DNA of 64,000 nucleotides from positions 176,001 through 240,000 of the forward strand of contig BROG01000154.1 in the NCBI GenBank assembly GCA_030159075.1, given 5' to 3'. The stretch comes from Atrina japonica. Its lineage: Eukaryota; Mollusca; Bivalvia; Pterioida; Pinnidae. Below, piece after piece: positions 13,901 through 28,900 of this stretch (within the stretch, counting starts at the first letter, position 1; every line of letters begins with the position of its first letter). The notes beneath the pieces were generated by a model. That model worked only from the letters and a program-made list of their open reading frames with translations, was not told the origin of the DNA and ran no database searches. The position numbers and the translations under genes are program-made.

Positions 13901-16900
13901 GTCAGTGTGACTTTGAGCCCCACTTGAACTAAAGTTGATAATATGAAAAAGTTTGCTAGCTTACTTGACTTTTGGTATTTTCACAAGTATATAAACACAC
14001 ATACAGAGACACTGAATCGTGTTTACACAATTCTGATATTAATGGTACCATTATAAAGTTATCACCACTTGCCAAATGAACCTTCATATTTTATAGCAGA
14101 CATTTCACCTACAATATTTTTCCATAGAAAAAGATAGTCAAAATCATCAATATGACTGCCTCCTGAGTATATAACACGACAATCTATCAGGATCACTTGA
14201 CAAAACTTCTTTTGCACATCAACCTTGATGCATAGTGGTGTGTTTTCCCATCGTGGAATTTTCATTTTGGATATTTTCCTAGAATTGAAACACATGGGCA
14301 AAATGAATAATTTAACAATTTCCAGAGTTTGTCTAAAATCAAAATTCAGTTTGCACATCAGTGTTGATGCCTAGAAGTTCTCATTTTCCATATTTTTCCT
14401 GATAAGGTGGACAGTGTCATTGTTGGAGTTCTTATCAGCTAATGTCCTTGTCAGTTTTTAGCCCACCATCAACAGATGGTGGGCTATTCAAATTGCTCTT
14501 CATCCATGTTCCATCTTCATTTATGAAACAATTCTTGTTATCGCTGTTATAGGTTCTTTTTAGGTCTTGTTGTGCAGTGTACATTTTCAGGAGGGTTGGA
14601 TCACAAAATGGCTGCCAGGTGGACATCATGGATTTTGACAATTACTGTTTGTTGTTGCAATTTCTATGAAAGTACTAAAGGGATCATTATGAAATTTGAC
14701 ATATAGGTTCTCCTTGAGGTCTAGTTGTGTAGTGTACATTTTCATGAGGGTCGGATCACAATATGGCTGCAAGATAGCCATCTTTGATTTTGACTTTTAA
14801 AGTTGTTATCGCTATTTCTCATTTTGTTGTGCATTTGGGGTCCTGACCCATCTCTGAAATTTATATTTTTGCTTATAACGTTAAAACCATTGACAGCCCC
14901 AACCTTAAATCATATATATTATTGATAGTTATGGGGAGACATTTAGTTGTGCATATTGGGGTCGTGCCCCAGCCCCTTATAAATTATATGTAATTCTTGT
15001 TTTACTCAATGCAGGTCATGACCAGCATTTTCACTTTTAAAGGTTGACAGGTATGGTTAAACTATCTTGGATTATAGCACTTTATGTTTGGTATTGTTAT
15101 AATCTTGTGAGAAAGCACTTGACAAATATTTAGGTTTTATTCAGATTCATTGTTGAGCCACAAAATTTAATTTGGGATATCTTGTTGAATTAGACCTACA
15201 TGTATGTTGTTGATTCTAAAGTACTTCAAGGTTATTAGAGATTATTAACTGGTGACATCACCATTGGTCAGATTTCAGATGGAGGGTATTTAATTCGTAC
15301 ACCTTTAAAGACACATTTGGACTGGTCTGTGTTATAGATTTTTAGTAGAGTCCATTATTTTCAGGTGTAGATGGTAAGACATGCTGTTTATCTATGTGAT
15401 CGTGCTGTACTAAATGAATTATGAAATGCAGTAGTGACAAATAAGTATGAGTGTATGGCCTTTGTCATCATATTAACTAAATCAGTGATGTACATGTTAG
15501 CCTTTCCATATAATGAGTTGTTTCCAACTTAATGAATTATAGCAAAACCAATGACGTCAGCTATATACTCATAAAATTCATATAATGATACTGTAAAACA
15601 CGGAATTTTGTACATATGTGGTTTTCACCATTTTTGCACAAAGGCATAGATATGTTAATTTTTTATGTGCACAAATATTTTGAAGTGAATATGAACAAAT
15701 ATACTGAAATACTCATTAACTAGTCAGTTGATATGTTGATATGAGGTGCAGGGTGAGCTCCATAGCTGACTGAGTTTAGGGAATCCCACTTTATACCATG
15801 AAGTCTTTCACTTCTAGTCAGCACGGGTTCAAGCCCTGATGGAAGCTGAACTGATTTTGTGAGAAAGTTTGCTAGTTTATGTACGGAAGGTTGGTGGTCT
15901 CTTCCTGGGTACACTGTAACCAGATCTCTCCTCCATTAATAATTGACTGCCGACATGTAACTGAAACATTGTTGACTGTGGTGTAAAACACCAATAAAAT
16001 AGATAAAACAAATGTTGAAACAGTCAACTGTACAAAACATTTACAGCTATGTAAATATTGATTGTGCCAAATCAAATTGTTTCACAGTATTAAAAAATGC
16101 AACATAGGCAAGTATCTAGAGATATACCAACAGAAGCATAATGAACCAATGTATGGAACATCTAGTATGTTCAGACACTAGTCAGAATTATTTCACTGGG
16201 GTGGGTGATTAAATCCTTGTGTGTATTATTTTATATTACCCCTTAAACAAGAGGATTTATTTTACAACCTTGTAAGTTGGCAGGTAACTTTTTATTTGAT
16301 TTTAAGGTGTTTTGGCTCATATGGATTGATTTTTGAACCTGTAAACTTGTCATTCTATAAATTCATATGTATTGCCATATATATTCTTACAGTAATTTTG
16401 TTTTCCCCATTTTAACTCGCTGGGACAGAATTCCGGAGAGCAAATGTAATACCCCCGGTGTAGATGTCCATAGATAAAACTTAACGTCTCCCATTATCTT
16501 TTTAACTGCAAGAGATACGGCTTTGATATTCCTCATATAGATTCTTTATGATCGGAGCTTTCATTTGGGACCTTGACTTTTGACTTAGTGACCTTGACCT
16601 TAGACTTTGACCTGCCTAAAAAAAAATTTAACCTGAGCTGAACAATCAAAATATTTACCAGTCCTTTGACCTTAAGACCTGACAATTGTTGGTAAAATAT
16701 CTACTTTTATAATTTAAATCCATTTTGAGCGTTGTTATCTTCTGACAACTCTCGTTACTACATAGATTGATATACAATAACAAACAAGAGATATACACAG
16801 GCATACTAATTCTTAATTCCCTATATATTTTGTGAAAATCGCTTGAGAAATCCAGGTTTGTCACTTCTTAGATTGCAGTAGATTAACTCAACCTTACTAT

Positions 16901-19900
16901 TTGTATATGAATACCACACTGGACCTGACATTATTTTCACAAAATATATAGGAATATAAGATTTTTCATGCTTGTGTCTATCAAAATAATTATATCTTTA
17001 TTTTTCTCAATGGTTTTGTGTCTTAAGTATCAATTTAAGTATTATTTCATATTAAGCTTAATTTTAAATAAAAATTTCTCAATGCATGTACTTCATGATC
17101 TACAATGTAGATGCACGTAATCTAGTTGCACTAAAAAGTTTTGAAGGCTGTGCAACATGCTATAATTTTGGGAGAATTTTGCACTTTTCTTTCCTTTTCA
17201 AAGTCTCTCATTCTAACAGGATCACCATATAATTATCTAATTCTTACTGTAACATTGATTTACTTGAAGCTTATGTGAAGATGTAAAGAGTTATCTTTAA
17301 AAGATATCATGTTAATTGTGAGTTAAGGTAAACTGGTGAAAAATCAAATAGAAAATTCCGAGTGAAGGAAGACTGATTAAAAATCAAATAAAGGAAAATT
17401 TTTCCCTTTGGTTATCACCGATATTTTGTACTGCTGATTTATAACAAGTGTGTTGATAGCATTTAAGACACTTAAAACGAAAATTGAGCTTATCTAGATT
17501 CTTACGATTTAATTAGAAATTCATTACATAAATAATTGTCAGATATTATGGCACTTTGAAAAACTTTAAAACTTTACTTATATATTTTATCTTATCTATT
17601 TTGCGTTATGTTTATATTGTAAACTAAATTACATAATTTCAAATAGAGAGATGAGGATTTTAATACATATTACAGTACATGAATCTTGTGGCTGTTAATT
17701 TCAACACCTCAGTAATTGATTTTCATCTACTGGTATACAGATGAGTCGAATTTTCAGATGTCAAAGTTGAATGGCTGGTCCTGATTTGTATGGATAGAAA
17801 ATGATGTTAATCAAAGTTTTTGGTTATCTCAAATTTCCAGGTATCTTAAAGTAGTGGAGGTGGTCCCATAGATTTTGAGACAGCGAGAATTTAAAATGTT
17901 TCACAGAGAAATGGACTCTCATGGATAAATTGTCATTTTTGATACAAATGCAGAAATTTTTGTTAACTCTTAAGGGAGAATCATATGATATAGAATTACA
18001 CATTTCTAACTGCATGTGCAATAATGTTCTCTAAGAATTTGTAGAAAATCTTTTAATCTAATCTAGATCTGTTTTTGCTTTAGGTTGAATTGTGTTTTAC
18101 AGCTGAAGTCTGGACTTGATATACATTTTGTTTTTGTGTGTGTGTCTCTGATATAAAGTATAGAAGGGCTCAGTGGCAAGTGGTTTAGAGGGCCACACTT
18201 CAAATGTCTGTCATTTCTAATCAGAGTGGTTGTGAGCCCTGCTGGAAACTAAGTTAATTTTGTGAGAAAGTTTGCCATTGCAATTGCGCTTTCCCCAGGT
18301 ACATTGTTATTGCATTTTCTTTTCAGCATTGAAAACTCGCTACCATACAACTGAAAAATGAATTGTTGTGTGTGATGTAAAACTCAGTAAAACAAAGTGC
18401 ATCTAATTTAGACCATAACAGGGGTGACAGGTTATGTGTTGGCACAAAATGATAGAGCTACAGTACAAAGCAGTACAAAATTATAGAGCTACAGTACAAA
18501 GCAGCACAAAATGATAGAGCTACAGTACAAAGCAGCACAAAATGGTAGCTACAGTACAGTAGCACAAAATGGTAGAGCAATACAAAGCATGAAAATAAAG
18601 AGCTACAGTACAAAGCAATACAAAATGATAGAGCTACAGTACAAAGCAGTACAAAATGATAGAGCTAATACAAAAAATGATAGAGCTACAGTACAAAGTC
18701 AATACAAAATGCTACAGTACAAAGCAATACAAAATGATAGAGCTACAGTACAAAGCAGCACAAAATGATAGAGCTACAGTACAAAGCAATAGAAAGTGAT
18801 AGAGCTACAGTACAAAGCAATACAAAATGATAGAGCTACAGTACAAAGCAATACAAAATGATAGAGCTACAGTACAAAGCAGTAAAAAATGATAGAGCTA
18901 CAGTACAAAGCAATACAAAATGATAGAGGTACAGTACAAATCAATACAAAATGATAGAGCTACAGTACAAAGCAATACAAAATGATAGAGCTACAGTACA
19001 AAGCAATACAAAATGATAGAGCTACAGTACAAAGCAATACAAAAAGTGTACAGTACAATGATACAAAATGCTAAAGCTACAGTACAAGAGCAAGATAGAG
19101 TCACAGTACAAAGCAGTACAAAATGATAGAGCTACAGTACAAAGCAGTACAAAAATGATAGAGCTACAGTACAAAGCAATACAAAATGATAGAGCTACAG
19201 TACAAAGCAATACAAAATGATAGAGCTACAGTACAAAGCAGCACAAAATGATAGAGCTACAGTACAAAGCAATACAAAATGATAGAGCTACAGTACAAAG
19301 CAATACAAAATGATAGAGCTACAGTACAAAGCAATACAAAATGAGCTACAGTAGCAATACAAAATGAGAGCTACAGTAACAAAGCAATACAAAATGATAG
19401 AGCTACAGTACAAAGCCAGTACAAAATGATAGAGCTACAGTACAAAGCAGTACAAAATGATAGAGCTACAGTACAAAGCAATACAAAATGATAGAGCTAC
19501 AGTACAAAGCAGCACAAAATGATACAGCTACAGTACAAAGCAATACAAAATGATAGAGCTACAGTACAAAGCAGCACAAAATGACAGAGCTACAGTACAA
19601 AGCAATACAAAATGATAGAGCTACAGTACAAAGCAGTACAAAATGATAGAGCTACAGTACAAAGCAATACAAAATGATTAGAGCTACAGTACAAAGCAAT
19701 ACAAAATGATAGAGCTACAGTACAAAGCAATACAAAATGATAGAGGTACAGTACAAAGCAATACAAAATGATAGAGCTACAGTACAAAGCAATACAAAAT
19801 GATAGTGCTACAAAGCAATACAAAATGATAGAGCAAGTAACAAAGCAATACAAAAATGATAGAGCTACAGTACAAAGCAATACAAAATGATAGAGCTACA

Positions 19901-22900
19901 GTACAAAGCAGTACAAAATGATAGAGCTACAGTACAAAGCAGTACAAAATGATAGAGCTACAGTACAAAAGCAGTACAAAATGATAGAGCTACAACAAAG
20001 CAGTACAAAATGATAGAGCTACAGTACAAAGCAATACAAAATGATAGAGCTACAGTACAAAGCAATACAAAATGATAGAGCTACAGTACAAAGCAATACA
20101 AAATGATAGAGCTACAGTACAAAGCAGTACAAAATGATAGAGCTACAGTACAAAGCAGTACAAAATGATAGAGCTACAGTACAAAGCAGTACAAAATGAC
20201 AGAGCTACAGTACAAAGCAATACAAAATGATAGAGCTACAGTACAAAGCAGTACAAAATGATAGAGCTACAGTACAAAGCAGTATACAAAATGATAGAGC
20301 TACAGTACAAAGCAGTACAAAATGACAGAGCTACAGTACAAAGCAGTACAAAATGATAGAGCTACAGTACAAAGCAGTACAAAATGATAGAGCTACAGTA
20401 CAAAGCAGTACAAAATGACAGAGCTACAGTACAAAGCAGTACAAAATGATAGAGCTACAGTACAAAGCAGTACAAAATGATAGAGAGATAGAGCAGTACA
20501 AAGCAATACAAAATGACAGAGCTACAGTACAAAAGCAGTACAAAATGATAGAGCTACAGTACAAAGCAATACAAAATGATAGAGCTACAGTACAAAGCAA
20601 TACAACATGATAGAGCTACAGTACAAAGCAATACAACATGATAGAGCTACAGTACAAAGCAATACAACATGATAGAGCTACAGTACAAAGCAGCACAAAA
20701 TGATAGAGCTACAGTACAAAATATAAAATGAAATAGCACAGTACAAAGCAATACAAAATGACAGAGCTACAGTACAAAGCAGTACAAAATGACAGAGCTA
20801 CAGTACAAAGCAATACAAAATGATAGAGCTACAGTACAAAGCAATACAAAATATTAGAGCTACAGTACAAAGCAATACAAAATGATAGAGCTACAGTACA
20901 AAGCAATACAAAATGATAGAGCTACAGTACAAAAGCAATACAAAATGATTAGAGCTACAGTACAAAGCAATACAAAAATGATAGAGCTACAGTACAAAGC
21001 AATACAAAATGATAGAGCTACAGTACAAAGCAATACAAAATGATAGAGCTACAGTACAAAGCAATACAAAATGATAGAGCTACAGTACAAAGCAGCACAA
21101 AATGATAGAGCTACAGTACAAAGCAATACAAAATGATAGAGCTACAGTACAAAGCAATACAAAATGTTAGAGCTACAGTACAAAGCAGCACAAAATGATA
21201 GAGCTACAGTACAAAGCAATACAAAATGATAGAGCTACAGTACAAAAGCAATACAAAATGATAGAGCTACAGTACAAAGCAAGTACAAAATGATAGAGCT
21301 ACAGTACAAAGCAATACAAAATGATAGAGCTACAGTACAAAGCAATACAAAATGGGTAGCAAGTACAAAATACATAATGAGCTACAGTACAAAGCAATAC
21401 AAAATGATAGAGCTACAGTACAAAGCAATACAAAATGATAGAGCTACAGTACAAAGCAATACAAAATGATAGAGCTACAGTACAAAGCAATACAGAATGA
21501 TAGAGATACAGTACAAAGCAATACAAAATGATAGAGCTACAGTACAAAGCAATACAAAATGATAGAGCTACAGTACAAAGCAATACAAAATGATAGAGCT
21601 ACAGTACAAAGCAATACAAAATGATAGAGCTACAGTACAAAGCAATACAAAATGATAGAGCTACAGTACAAAGCAATACAAAATGATAGCTACAGTACAA
21701 AGCAGCACAAAATGATAGAGCTACAGTACAAAGCAATACAAAATGATAGAGCTACAGTACAAAGCAGCACAAAATGATAGAGCTACAGTACAAAGCAATA
21801 CAAAATGATAGAGCTACAGTACAAAGCAATACAAAATGATAGAGCTACAGTACAAAGCAATACAAAATGATAGAGCTACAGTACAAAGCAATACAAAATG
21901 ATAGAGCTACAGTACAAAGCAACACAAAATGATAGAGCTACAGTACAAAGCAGTACAAAATGATAGAGCTACAGTACAAAGCAATACAAAATGATAGAGC
22001 TACAGTACAAAGCAATACAGAATGATAGAGCTACAGTACAAAGCAGTACAAAATGATAGAGCTACAGTACAAAGCAATACAAAATGATAGAGCTACAGTA
22101 CAAAGCAATACAAAATGATAGAGCTACAGTACAAAGCAGTACAAAATGACTACAGTACAAAGCAAAAAAATGATAGAGCTACAGTACAAAGCAATACAAA
22201 ATGATAGAGCTACAGTACAAAGCAATACAAAATGATAGAGCTACAGTACAAAGCAATACAAAATGAAGATGACAGTACAAAGCAATACAAACATAATAGA
22301 GCTACAGTACAAAGCAATACAAAATGATAGAGCTACAGTACAAAGCAATACAAAATGATTAGAGCTACAGTACAAAGCAATACAAAATGATAGAGCTACA
22401 GTACAAAGCAATACAAAATGATAGAGCTACAGTACAAAGCAATACAAAATGATAGAGCTACAGTACAAAGCAGTACAAAATGATAGAACTACAGTACAAA
22501 GCAATACAAAATGATAGAGCTACAGTACAAAGCAATACAAAATGATAGAGCTACAGTACAAAGCAACACAAAATGATAGAGCTACAGTACAAAGCAATAC
22601 AAAATGATAGAGCTACAGTACAAAGCAATACAAAATGATAGAGCTACAGTACAAAGCAATACAAAATGATAGAGCTACAGTACAAAGCAATACAAAATGA
22701 TAGAGCTACAGTACAAAGCAATACAAAATGTTAGAGCTACAGTACAAAGCAATACAAAATGTTAGAGCTACAGTACAAAGCAATACAAAATGATAGAGCT
22801 ACAGTACAAAGCAGTACAAAATGATAGCTATAGTACAAAGCAATAAAAAATGATAGAGCTACAGTACAAAGCAATACAAAATGATAGAGCTACAGTACAA

Positions 22901-25900
22901 AGCAATACAAAATGATAGAGCTACAGTACAAAGCAATACAAAATGATAGAGCTACAGTACAAAGCAATACAAAATGATAGAGCTACAGTACAAAGCAATA
23001 CAAAATGTTAGAGCTACAGTACAAAGCAATACAAAATGATAGAGCTACAGTACAAAGCAATACAAAATGATAGAGCTACAGTACAAAGCAGCACAAAATG
23101 ATAGAGCTACAGTACAAAGCAGTACAAAATGATAGAGCTACAGTACAAAGCAATACAAAATGATAGAGCTACAGTACAAAGCAATACAAAATGATAGAGC
23201 TACAGTACAAAGCAATACAAAATATTTTATCTGTACACCCCTAATTTTGGAAAATAGACTGTATTGTTTTGGTTTCTGACAGAACATGGATGTGCCACTT
23301 ATAATGGTAGACCTATACTTCATTTCTTTGGGTCTTTTGGTAATGGCTGACTTTCAGAAATGACCTTGAGTTACTTTTTTATTCTCTTTTTTCAGAAATG
23401 ACTTAATAAAAGAGTTTGAACTAGATGAGCAGAACCAACAATCAAGTACTAGATTGATAGAGGAATACAATCAGATATATGAAGAAAACGTAAGTCAAAT
23501 TTATACAACCTATATCAGTTCCCTGACTGGTTTCACAGGTGCACTGTCTCAGAATTTCACCAAATTCTATTTTCCATTATTTCACTTTTATAATATAGTT
23601 CTTTGCTATAGTCAAAGTATATTAAGTAAAACTTATTTAGTTAAGAAGGGGTGGATTGATTAATAATAACCAGAAATGTTTTGTAAGTGACAAAATTAAG
23701 GGGGTACTTAGTGCATGGTTAAGCACACTCATTTACACCATTGCGACCCGGGTTCGATCCTTACATTGTGCTGTCTTTTATGTGCAAATCTCCAGAAACC
23801 CCGGATAGGCTACTGTCCTATGAAAATGAGACAGCTTGGAACCGAGCTCCCGTGTACAGTGGTGTGTTGCAGTTTAAAGAACCCTGACGCTCAATGCCAT
23901 ATGTCGAGCTTAGTGTTTGAGCTACACCGGCATTGTTTCGTCTCCATATGAGTGAAAGATCTTGGTGGACTTAAACAACAATAAACAAACAATAAACAAA
24001 AAACTAAATTAAGGTATTGTATGTAAAGTGGCTGAGTTGTAAAGTATTTGCCTTACAAGTGCTGTTTTTTTTTTGGTGCAAATCCAGACCTGTATAGGGT
24101 ACTCTTATGAAGATTTTAGCCATTAACAAGTTTTTAGCCAGTTAGTGACCAGCTTATAGCAAGTGTTTGCCATTAGAGCTCGCGGTAGCTTAAGACACGG
24201 AGCCATTAGGCCAATACAAGTTTTTGAGTTCAAGCTTGCCACGCAAGTTTTTAGCCATTAGGCCATTACAAGATTTTAGCCATTACAAGTTTTTAGCCAT
24301 TAGGCCATTACAAGTTTTTAGCCATTAGGCCATTACAAGTTTTTACCCATTAGGCCATTACAAGTTTTTAGCCATTAGACCATTACAAGTTTTTAGCCAT
24401 TAGACCAATACAAGTTTTTAGCCATTAGGCCATTACAAGTTTTTAGCCATTAGGCCATTACAAGTTTTTAGCCATTAGGCTATTACAAGTTTTTAGCCAT
24501 TAGGCCATTACAAGTTTTTAGCCATTAGGCCAATACAAGTTTTTAGCCATTAGGCCAGTACAAGTTTTTAGCCATTAGGCCATTACAAGTTTTTAGCCAT
24601 TAGGCCAATACAAGTTGTTAGCCATTAGGCCATTACAAGTTTTTAGCCATTAGGCCATTACAAGTTTTTAGCCATTAGCCCAATACAATTTGTTAGCCAT
24701 TAGGCCATTACAAGTTTTTTCTATGTTAAGCATCCAGCCTGAATTCAAAAACCTAACTACTTATCTGGAAAAAACAGACACATCCTGATGAAAAACACAA
24801 AACCCTTCAATTGTAATTGTGATCATTTAATAGAAATAGATACATGTAGCATCATGTGATTGAGTTAAGTAAATTGGTCCTACTAATTAGAGTAAGCTAC
24901 AATACCCTGACTGTGCTAGAGTACTTTACATATTTGATGGTAGATCTATATTAGCTTTATTTTCTTTGAACATTATGTCTGCATCATACCAACTGCAAAC
25001 GTAAAATACTTTGATTTAATGTGCTTATGAAGGACTATACACTCCCAGATTACAAAGTGTGTGTGTGTGTTTTACAAATATGTTATGGTATCCTTAACCA
25101 AAGCACCCAGGGCATGACAAAAAATTGAAAAAAGGGGTAGACGTTCATTGAGACCAATTAATAATCAAATTGACGTAACATAGTTAATTTTTTATAAGGT
25201 ATGGTGGTTGTAGTTGTTGTAGTTAATACAGTGGCACCTATCAACATTGTTGTATTGCATGGCTCTAGAAATAAACCGTTATTTATGTTTTTCTGGTCCT
25301 CATCGCCTTGTCAACCAGCTAGAAAAGATACTTGAATGTGTGTGAAAAAAGGGGAAGTGGCAATTATAGGGACATGGGGTCTTATTTGGTCAAATTTGGT
25401 ATTTTTTTTTTGTCATAGTATGCTCAGCTTGCTCAGCTTGCTCAGCAAAAATCTGCTTAAGTCCATTGTTTTGGTTAAAATTTGTGTCACCTCACCTAAA
25501 TCTGTTGATATTTTGATATAAGTTCAAGATTTTTGATGCAAGATTAAGTGTGACTGATGATTTTAGAAAGAAAAAAATCATTCTTTTGTCAGAAAAAAAG
25601 AATCAATTATTATGCAACAAAAAAGTACATTTTCAGAGGATTGGTATTTGCTTTGATACTATCATGTTTTCATTTGAAACTTATGAATATGAAGTCATTT
25701 GGAGCAGATATTATTGGCTGTGTGTGTTGGGTGGGTGGGTGTGTGTGTTTTAACTTCACTTGCAATGACCTTAGGTACTCATTATTACAAGAATATATCT
25801 ATTCCCAATGTTATTTTTCAAGACCCTATCTACTTTAGTAACTTGTGTTGTTATAACCAAAAAACAAAACAAAAACAAAACAAACAAACAAATGGATTTG

Positions 25901-28900
25901 ACTCTATAAATATATATGTACTGTATATAAAAGAAAGCAAATTACAAGCAAAATTTCCCATATATATTTAAGTTTTAATTTCTGCAGACTACAGTGTTAT
26001 CTTCCAAGACACTATCTACTTTAGTAACTTGTGTTTTTATAACAAAAAAAAACAAAAAAAAAAACAAAAAACCAACATTTTAAATGAATACGTTGCTGTG
26101 TGGTGTCTCTCAACTTGTTTCTTCCACTTGTAAACTTAATAAATTTCTTATTTTCTCTGAAGTTTTTATACTAATGGCTGTCTTCATGATATCCCTGATC
26201 ACATTTCAGATTTCCATTACTGAGATATCGATAGTAAATAGGATCTATAATTAGATGACGGTTTTTCCCTTAGAAGTGTATTGTACAATCATTTAAACTC
26301 CTCACATTGAGTCAGAGACGAGATAGATCTCTCAAACCTATCAATAATATTTCTGTCTCGGCATTTACCTATTAATTTTTGATAGCTGGTAAAAACAAAA
26401 CAAAGAGGAAAAGTTCCAATTGGTATAAAAAAGGAAAAAATTAAGTGATAAAATTGATGAAAACCTTAATCATTTTTTGCGTTGATACAAAACAGTGGCT
26501 GATGGCGACTGATAATGTTACATTTAAGTATGTGGAGAAATGGCAGTGACTGTAACCATGTTTGTCTGTTTGTTTCTGAGGTTGATTGGATGCCCTCAGT
26601 AATTGAGAGAAGGATAAACTAAACAGTCAGGGAATACAGAAAGTTAACAAACTGTTATTTGAAGTCTCATGTAGTTTTACTAGCCATTAATCTCACAAAG
26701 AAACTCAGAAAAAAGTGAAATTGTTCTCTGTTACTAAATTAAATGCTTTTCTATTTAATCATTAGAAATGACAGGTTTGATGAATTGTGTTTTCACCCAC
26801 TAGATGCTCTGGTAGGCTATATGTAGTGTGTATGGTAAGTCTCACAGCAGTATTGATACATCAAGAAATTCTTAATGAAATTACTGTGAAAAATCTTGCT
26901 AGGAATAAAGATTTTTAAAAAAAAAAAAAAAAAAAAGAAGATATTTGATTAGATTTATGCCTAAATAAATGCAGTCCTGGTATATCAATGGAATGGAATT
27001 TATCTGACATGACTGTTGCTGTTACCCCAGGCTAGTTATCCATGTCAAGAGTGTGTAAATAAAGATTGGGCCAGTTTACTTGGGGTTTTTTCTGGGTATA
27101 TTGTAATCAGGTTCACTCCTCCACCATTAAAACATGGCTGTCTCAACATAACTGAAAAAGTGTTGAGTGTGGCTTAGAACATGAACATATATAAAATAAA
27201 ATATTGCATAAAATCTTCTTTTAAAATTTCTGTTGACAGTTTATATTGCTTTAATCTAGCAGTGATCTACAAAAGCTAGATTAGTTGATTAATCAGTTAT
27301 GATAAAATTATTAATATTATTATGGCCCTGACACTAAGTCTCAGATGCCAAAAGTGCTCAGTCTGTTTGTCCTTCCATCCATCCATCTGCCCATCCAACT
27401 GTCCATTACAAAATATTATTTTAGATTGCCATGTCTACATGTAGTTGTGAAATCCAGTGTCATTATCTTGAAAATGCCTTCTTTTCTCAAGATGGCCACC
27501 TAAACATGTAAATTTTTCATCATTTTCCAATTACAAAAAAAAAAATATATATATACATTGGGGTAGAATGATATGGCAAACAAGATGACACTATAAGTAT
27601 TCAAACTGATGACCATTTTCAAGATGTCTACCAAAACACAATGTTTTTCATTATAGTTCAATTTTAGATAGAAAAATTCAAAATGACACATCAGAGTAGA
27701 ATATTATGACAAACAAAAAGCCTAAAGTATTTTTGGAATGGTTACCACTTTTCCAAAATAACAGTTATTTCTATTTTGAAATTTAGGGGTAGTTTGACAT
27801 GCTGAACAAAATTACAAAATTATGGGGAAGCTGGTAAGATCCCCAGTACTGACTGTTAACATTCTGATTAGAACTAAGTCAAAACAACTCTTTAGTTTAT
27901 GTTATACTTAGACAAATGTAAAATTTTAATGCCTTGCTCTCTTTCTAACATACATGTACATGTACTTCCAGAACTGATCTTCTTAAAAGTTTTAACTTTT
28001 CAATAAAGCTTAAGTTTTTAACAAAAATAATCAGATCTCTTTGTATTTAATGCAGCAGGACCTTAGAGATGGTTGCCATCTCACTGATATCTAGTTAATG
28101 CCTTTTGTAGTATAAGATTATCTGAATTGATTTATAGTTCATTGCTCTGCAAGGTTTTATCTATCATTAATTTATGAAGTTCCCTGTATAACTCTTTTCA
28201 AGTATTTTATACTAAAATTATATTTCATGACATTGGGATGTATAAAAAATTGTTTAAATACTCTCTCAGGTCATCATTTCTTCTCAACATTTTTACAAAA
28301 AAGATGGCATTGGTTTAAAACTGATGTAGACTTCAGAATACCCTTGTTGGCAGAACAAATTCATGTTGACTTTGTATATTTGATTACGTTTATCCATTCA
28401 TCAGTTGCTTCATTCATAGTTTTATCTTTTGTCAATATGGCCTGGTTCACGTAGTACGTAAGGTCGTTCTCATCTTTTATCATGGCATCTGTTGCATTTT
28501 ATGGTCAGGTTTGAACATTCTACCAGTCAAATTACAAATGATAACTTCAATGTCATTCTGCATTGAAGAAATCGCAATAGAGATAGATAGATAGATTAAT
28601 TCTGGCAACAGATGGAATTTTTCATCCCTCTTAAGATGATGGTAGGAATGACTGAAAATGCAGGTTTCCAGTTGTTGAGTATATGGAATTCTTACATGTA
28701 GAATTACCCAGGATGATTGGATTTTTGAATCTTTTCTTTTAGTGGTATTTTTTTGCCATGATCTAGTTATATTTAAGTTAAATGATAGCAACCATTTTTA
28801 ATGGTAAAAGAACAAGGTTACAGCCTTCTGCACGTAAACTGGCAAATTATCTCAGAATATCAGCTTAGATTCCACTGGGGCTTGAACCTGCTTTGACCAG

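Noticed and set aside
16560..16625. Nuclear-receptor enhancer (repeated TGACCTTGACCT)
   Set aside because: The motif belongs to a dispersed repeat also present near 30.1 kb and is better explained by descent than by function.
18449..23222. CRISPR-like array of regularly repeated units
   Set aside because: The units are directly adjacent with no unique spacers, in an intron of an animal gene. It is a minisatellite.
23740..23765. A functional tRNA gene (GGGTTCGATCC box)
   Set aside because: The B box is followed by a SINE body and AATAAACAA tail. No cloverleaf with acceptor stem could be drawn.
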